A stretch of 64,000 bases of DNA from Acetobacterium wieringae. Lineage in GTDB: Bacteria > Bacillota > Clostridia > Eubacteriales > Eubacteriaceae. Under the pieces are notes generated by a model. The model was given only the letters and a program-made list of their open reading frames with translations, ran no database searches and was not told the origin of the DNA. The stretch covers positions 186,001-250,000 of the forward strand of contig NZ_LKEU01000033.1 of NCBI RefSeq assembly GCF_001766835.1. Direction: 5' to 3'. Numbering within the stretch: the stretch's first letter is position 1; each line of letters opens with the position of its first letter. A program made the position numbers and the translations under genes. Of this stretch, positions 62,338-64,000 are shown one piece after another.

Positions 62338-62988
62338 TTAAACCACATCATGATCATTTTGGGGCGGGAAATCATGGGCTAACAGATCGACGAAGCTATA
62401 CTGCTTCTCGCCCTGAATCAACTCTCTTTTGAGGACGACCTGATTTTCGCTGATGATTTTAATCGCAGTCTCCGTGGATTCCAGAAACCCCCTGGCCTGA
62501 TTGGTAGGAATCACCACTGGCATCCGGTCATGAACTTCCGCCACCAGTTTTACCGGTGGCTTTGTCATAATCAGAAATTCATCAGGCCCCTCTTCCTGCC
62601 CATGAAAAAAGCCACCAAGATACATCAGCCCGTCAGCACCACTAAAGCGGAATTTCTCTTTTTTCGCATTCCATTCATAAAACCCCACCGCCGGAATCAG
62701 ACAACGACGCTTTAGAAAATCATCCCGAAAAACGGCTTTTTCCAGCACCGTTTCGGAACGGGCATTAATCAACAACGTCTTTTTTTGATAATGCCGATTA
62801 TACCCCCATTTAAGAAGCCTAAGCGCCATTCCCTGCTGATCCGGCCCGGACACATAAACCGGGGCCAGATCGGTTGGGTAAATATCCCCTTTTTTAATGG
62901 TTACATGATATTTTTTATTGACTTCTTCAACAATCGCCTTAATCGCTTTTTCTTCTTTGTCAGAATAAAGAATATAACGTCCACACAT
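62338..62988 (-). CDS. SOS-response-associated peptidase (YedK/HMCES)
   Basis: 216 residues starting MCGRY; the cysteine 2 forms a DNA-protein crosslink with abasic sites in single-stranded DNA. Further motifs are WGYNRHYQ near 68, NARSETV near 79, RCLIPAVGFYEWNAKKEKF near 93 and the catalytic HDRMPVVI near 155. It protects abasic sites during replication. Single gene, near exonuclease III. Confidence 0.94.
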   Translation of the reverse strand: MCGRYILYSDKEEKAIKAIVEEVNKKYHVTIKKGDIYPTDLAPVYVSGPDQQGMALRLLKWGYNRHYQKKTLLINARSETVLEKAVFRDDFLKRRCLIPAVGFYEWNAKKEKFRFSGADGLMYLGGFFHGQEEGPDEFLIMTKPPVKLVAEVHDRMPVVIPTNQARGFLESTETAIKIISENQVVLKRELIQGEKQYSFVDLLAHDFPPQNDHDVV

Positions 62989-63083
62989 ATTTTACACCTC
63001 GCTTTTTATAACTGGTTGTAATTTCGCCTGTAAAAAGGAATACTGCTATCGACTGCTGCGCCCTTTACTCACTGCTTCTCAAA

Positions 63084-63992
63084 TTATTTTACAATCTCCA
63101 AAAATGCGGCTTCATATGGTGCCCGCTTTTCTGATTGCAAGGCATTATCCAGCCGCAACAAGATATTGCCGATCTGATAGGTCGTTCCTGCTGCATCAGA
63201 AAAAACCGTTAAATAATCGTAACGCTGTTTCGCTACCGCATAGTCCTGATAAACTTCCACCGATCCACCGATGGGTTCAATCTGATTTTCCACCTGCTCA
63301 ATGGAGGTATCTTCAAAGCGGGCGGCCTGGGCTAATTGGAGATTTGGCTGTTTTAATAAACCCGTTGCATAATCAGGATCGGTATATACCACCACTTGCC
63401 CAATCGGTTGTCCCATTGCTTTTAGCTGCTCGATGATTTCCTGCGGTGACAGGGTGCAAAACAATTGCGCATCCTGTTGTTCTTTTGCTTTTTGTTTTTT
63501 TGCCGCTGCAATCAAACTTTCAAAGCTAAACTGCTCGGTCTTTTGATAACGGCTATCATAGGTGGTTTTACCTTCTTCGGAATCTGAAAAAAGATATAAG
63601 GTTTCCTCCTCTACTTTAAACCGGATCTTCCGCTTTGGTGTATCCACGTCATCTAAAAATAACTCCAGATAGTTTTTATTAATACCACCGATCTGCCACT
63701 GACCTTCCGAAACCGTCAGTTTTCCATCATAACCATTATAAAAAGTGACAGACCCATTTTCGCTAAAAGCATAGCCCGTCATTGCTGTATCATTTAAATC
63801 CCCCTCACTGGGCACTAATTCCCAATTACCAACGAGTACTGCTTTATTTTCAGCACAGCCCGAAAGTACCAACAATGAGCTAACCAGAAACAGAAGTATC
63901 ACTAACCCCTTAATACCTGTTCGTGTCTGCATCTTTCTTATATTTATTTCCCCCATTTGGAAAAAGGAATCCTTTTTCATGCTTTTCTTCAT
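63084..63992 (-). CDS. Lipoprotein of unknown function
   Basis: Up to 302 residues; the mature protein starts after the lipobox VLSGC near residue 46 from the first ATG. The start is unclear: the M at residue 21 gives a normal signal peptide, though its ribosome-binding site (AAGAAAG) is close; the first ATG lies 8 bases from the window edge. The N-terminal body with GNWELVPSEGDLNDTA resembles lipocalin-like DUF domains; the C-terminal half with YTDPDYATGLLKQPN is not recognised. Confidence 0.65.
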   Translation of the reverse strand: MKKSMKKDSFFQMGEINIRKMQTRTGIKGLVILLFLVSSLLVLSGCAENKAVLVGNWELVPSEGDLNDTAMTGYAFSENGSVTFYNGYDGKLTVSEGQWQIGGINKNYLELFLDDVDTPKRKIRFKVEEETLYLFSDSEEGKTTYDSRYQKTEQFSFESLIAAAKKQKAKEQQDAQLFCTLSPQEIIEQLKAMGQPIGQVVVYTDPDYATGLLKQPNLQLAQAARFEDTSIEQVENQIEPIGGSVEVYQDYAVAKQRYDYLTVFSDAAGTTYQIGNILLRLDNALQSEKRAPYEAAFLEIVK

Positions 63993-64000
63993 ACTATCCT

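Noticed and set aside
1..64000. CRISPR array, tRNA or rRNA genes
   Set aside because: No regular short repeats with spacers and no tRNA- or rRNA-like segments were noticed on reading; a dedicated scan was not possible.

Overview
The window looks like a chromosomal segment of a strictly anaerobic acetogenic Clostridium-class bacterium, most likely Acetobacterium or a close relative in the Eubacteriaceae. The basis is inference from content: a Hyd/Nuo-type flavin and iron-sulfur module joined to a formate dehydrogenase, a complete acetoin dehydrogenase (aco) operon with its sigma-54 activator, cobalamin-riboswitch control, and many small redox and Fe-S proteins. No rRNA, tRNA, CRISPR array or intact insertion sequence was seen.

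Left part (1-12 kb, mostly minus strand). A TrpD-like transferase, cut by the window edge, and a zinc alcohol dehydrogenase lie behind a cobalamin riboswitch with its own terminator. Next is a tight five-gene operon running 7082 to 2152: a CrtI/CrtN-type desaturase, a CrtM/CrtB-type prenyl synthase, a phytol-kinase-like (VTE5 family) protein, a DUF92 (VTE6 family) protein and a tocopherol-cyclase-like (VTE1 family) protein. Homologues of three enzymes of plant phytol and tocopherol metabolism linked to carotenoid genes in an anaerobe is the most unusual gene set here. A peroxiredoxin and a frameshifted CHASE4-PAS-GGDEF-HD-GYP gene follow, then thiC behind a TPP riboswitch.

Centre-left (12-32.7 kb). 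An EF-hand-like protein, a dCache-GGDEF cyclase and two GNAT acetyltransferases precede acoR and acoABCL, with clear sigma-54 and candidate AcoR sites between acoR and acoA. Then come an SDR, an AraC regulator, a VWA protein, a macro-domain protein, and an FtsX-type ABC transporter with its histidine kinase and response regulator.

Centre (32.7-42.7 kb). About 1.5 kb of AT-rich, nearly gene-free DNA precedes a consensus promoter, a candidate molybdenum-cofactor riboswitch and an attenuator. These control HydC-, HydD- and HydB-like subunits plus a formate dehydrogenase catalytic subunit with a NuoG-like front end. An FmdE-MoeA fusion and FdhD follow. The set predicts an NAD- and ferredoxin-linked, possibly electron-bifurcating, Mo/W formate dehydrogenase with dedicated cofactor loading.

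Right part (42.7-64 kb). This is an accessory mixture: a beta-helix lipoprotein, an XRE regulator with three small membrane proteins, a CoA-disulfide-reductase/rhodanese with a glutaredoxin, DnaJ and zinc-ribbon proteins, a Cache lipoprotein, a heterodimeric ABC exporter, flavodoxin-ferredoxin, exonuclease III, SPFH/Arc, YedK and a lipoprotein. A 104-bp palindromic element occurs twice (40.0 and 48.6 kb); the second copy lies between 18-bp direct repeats.
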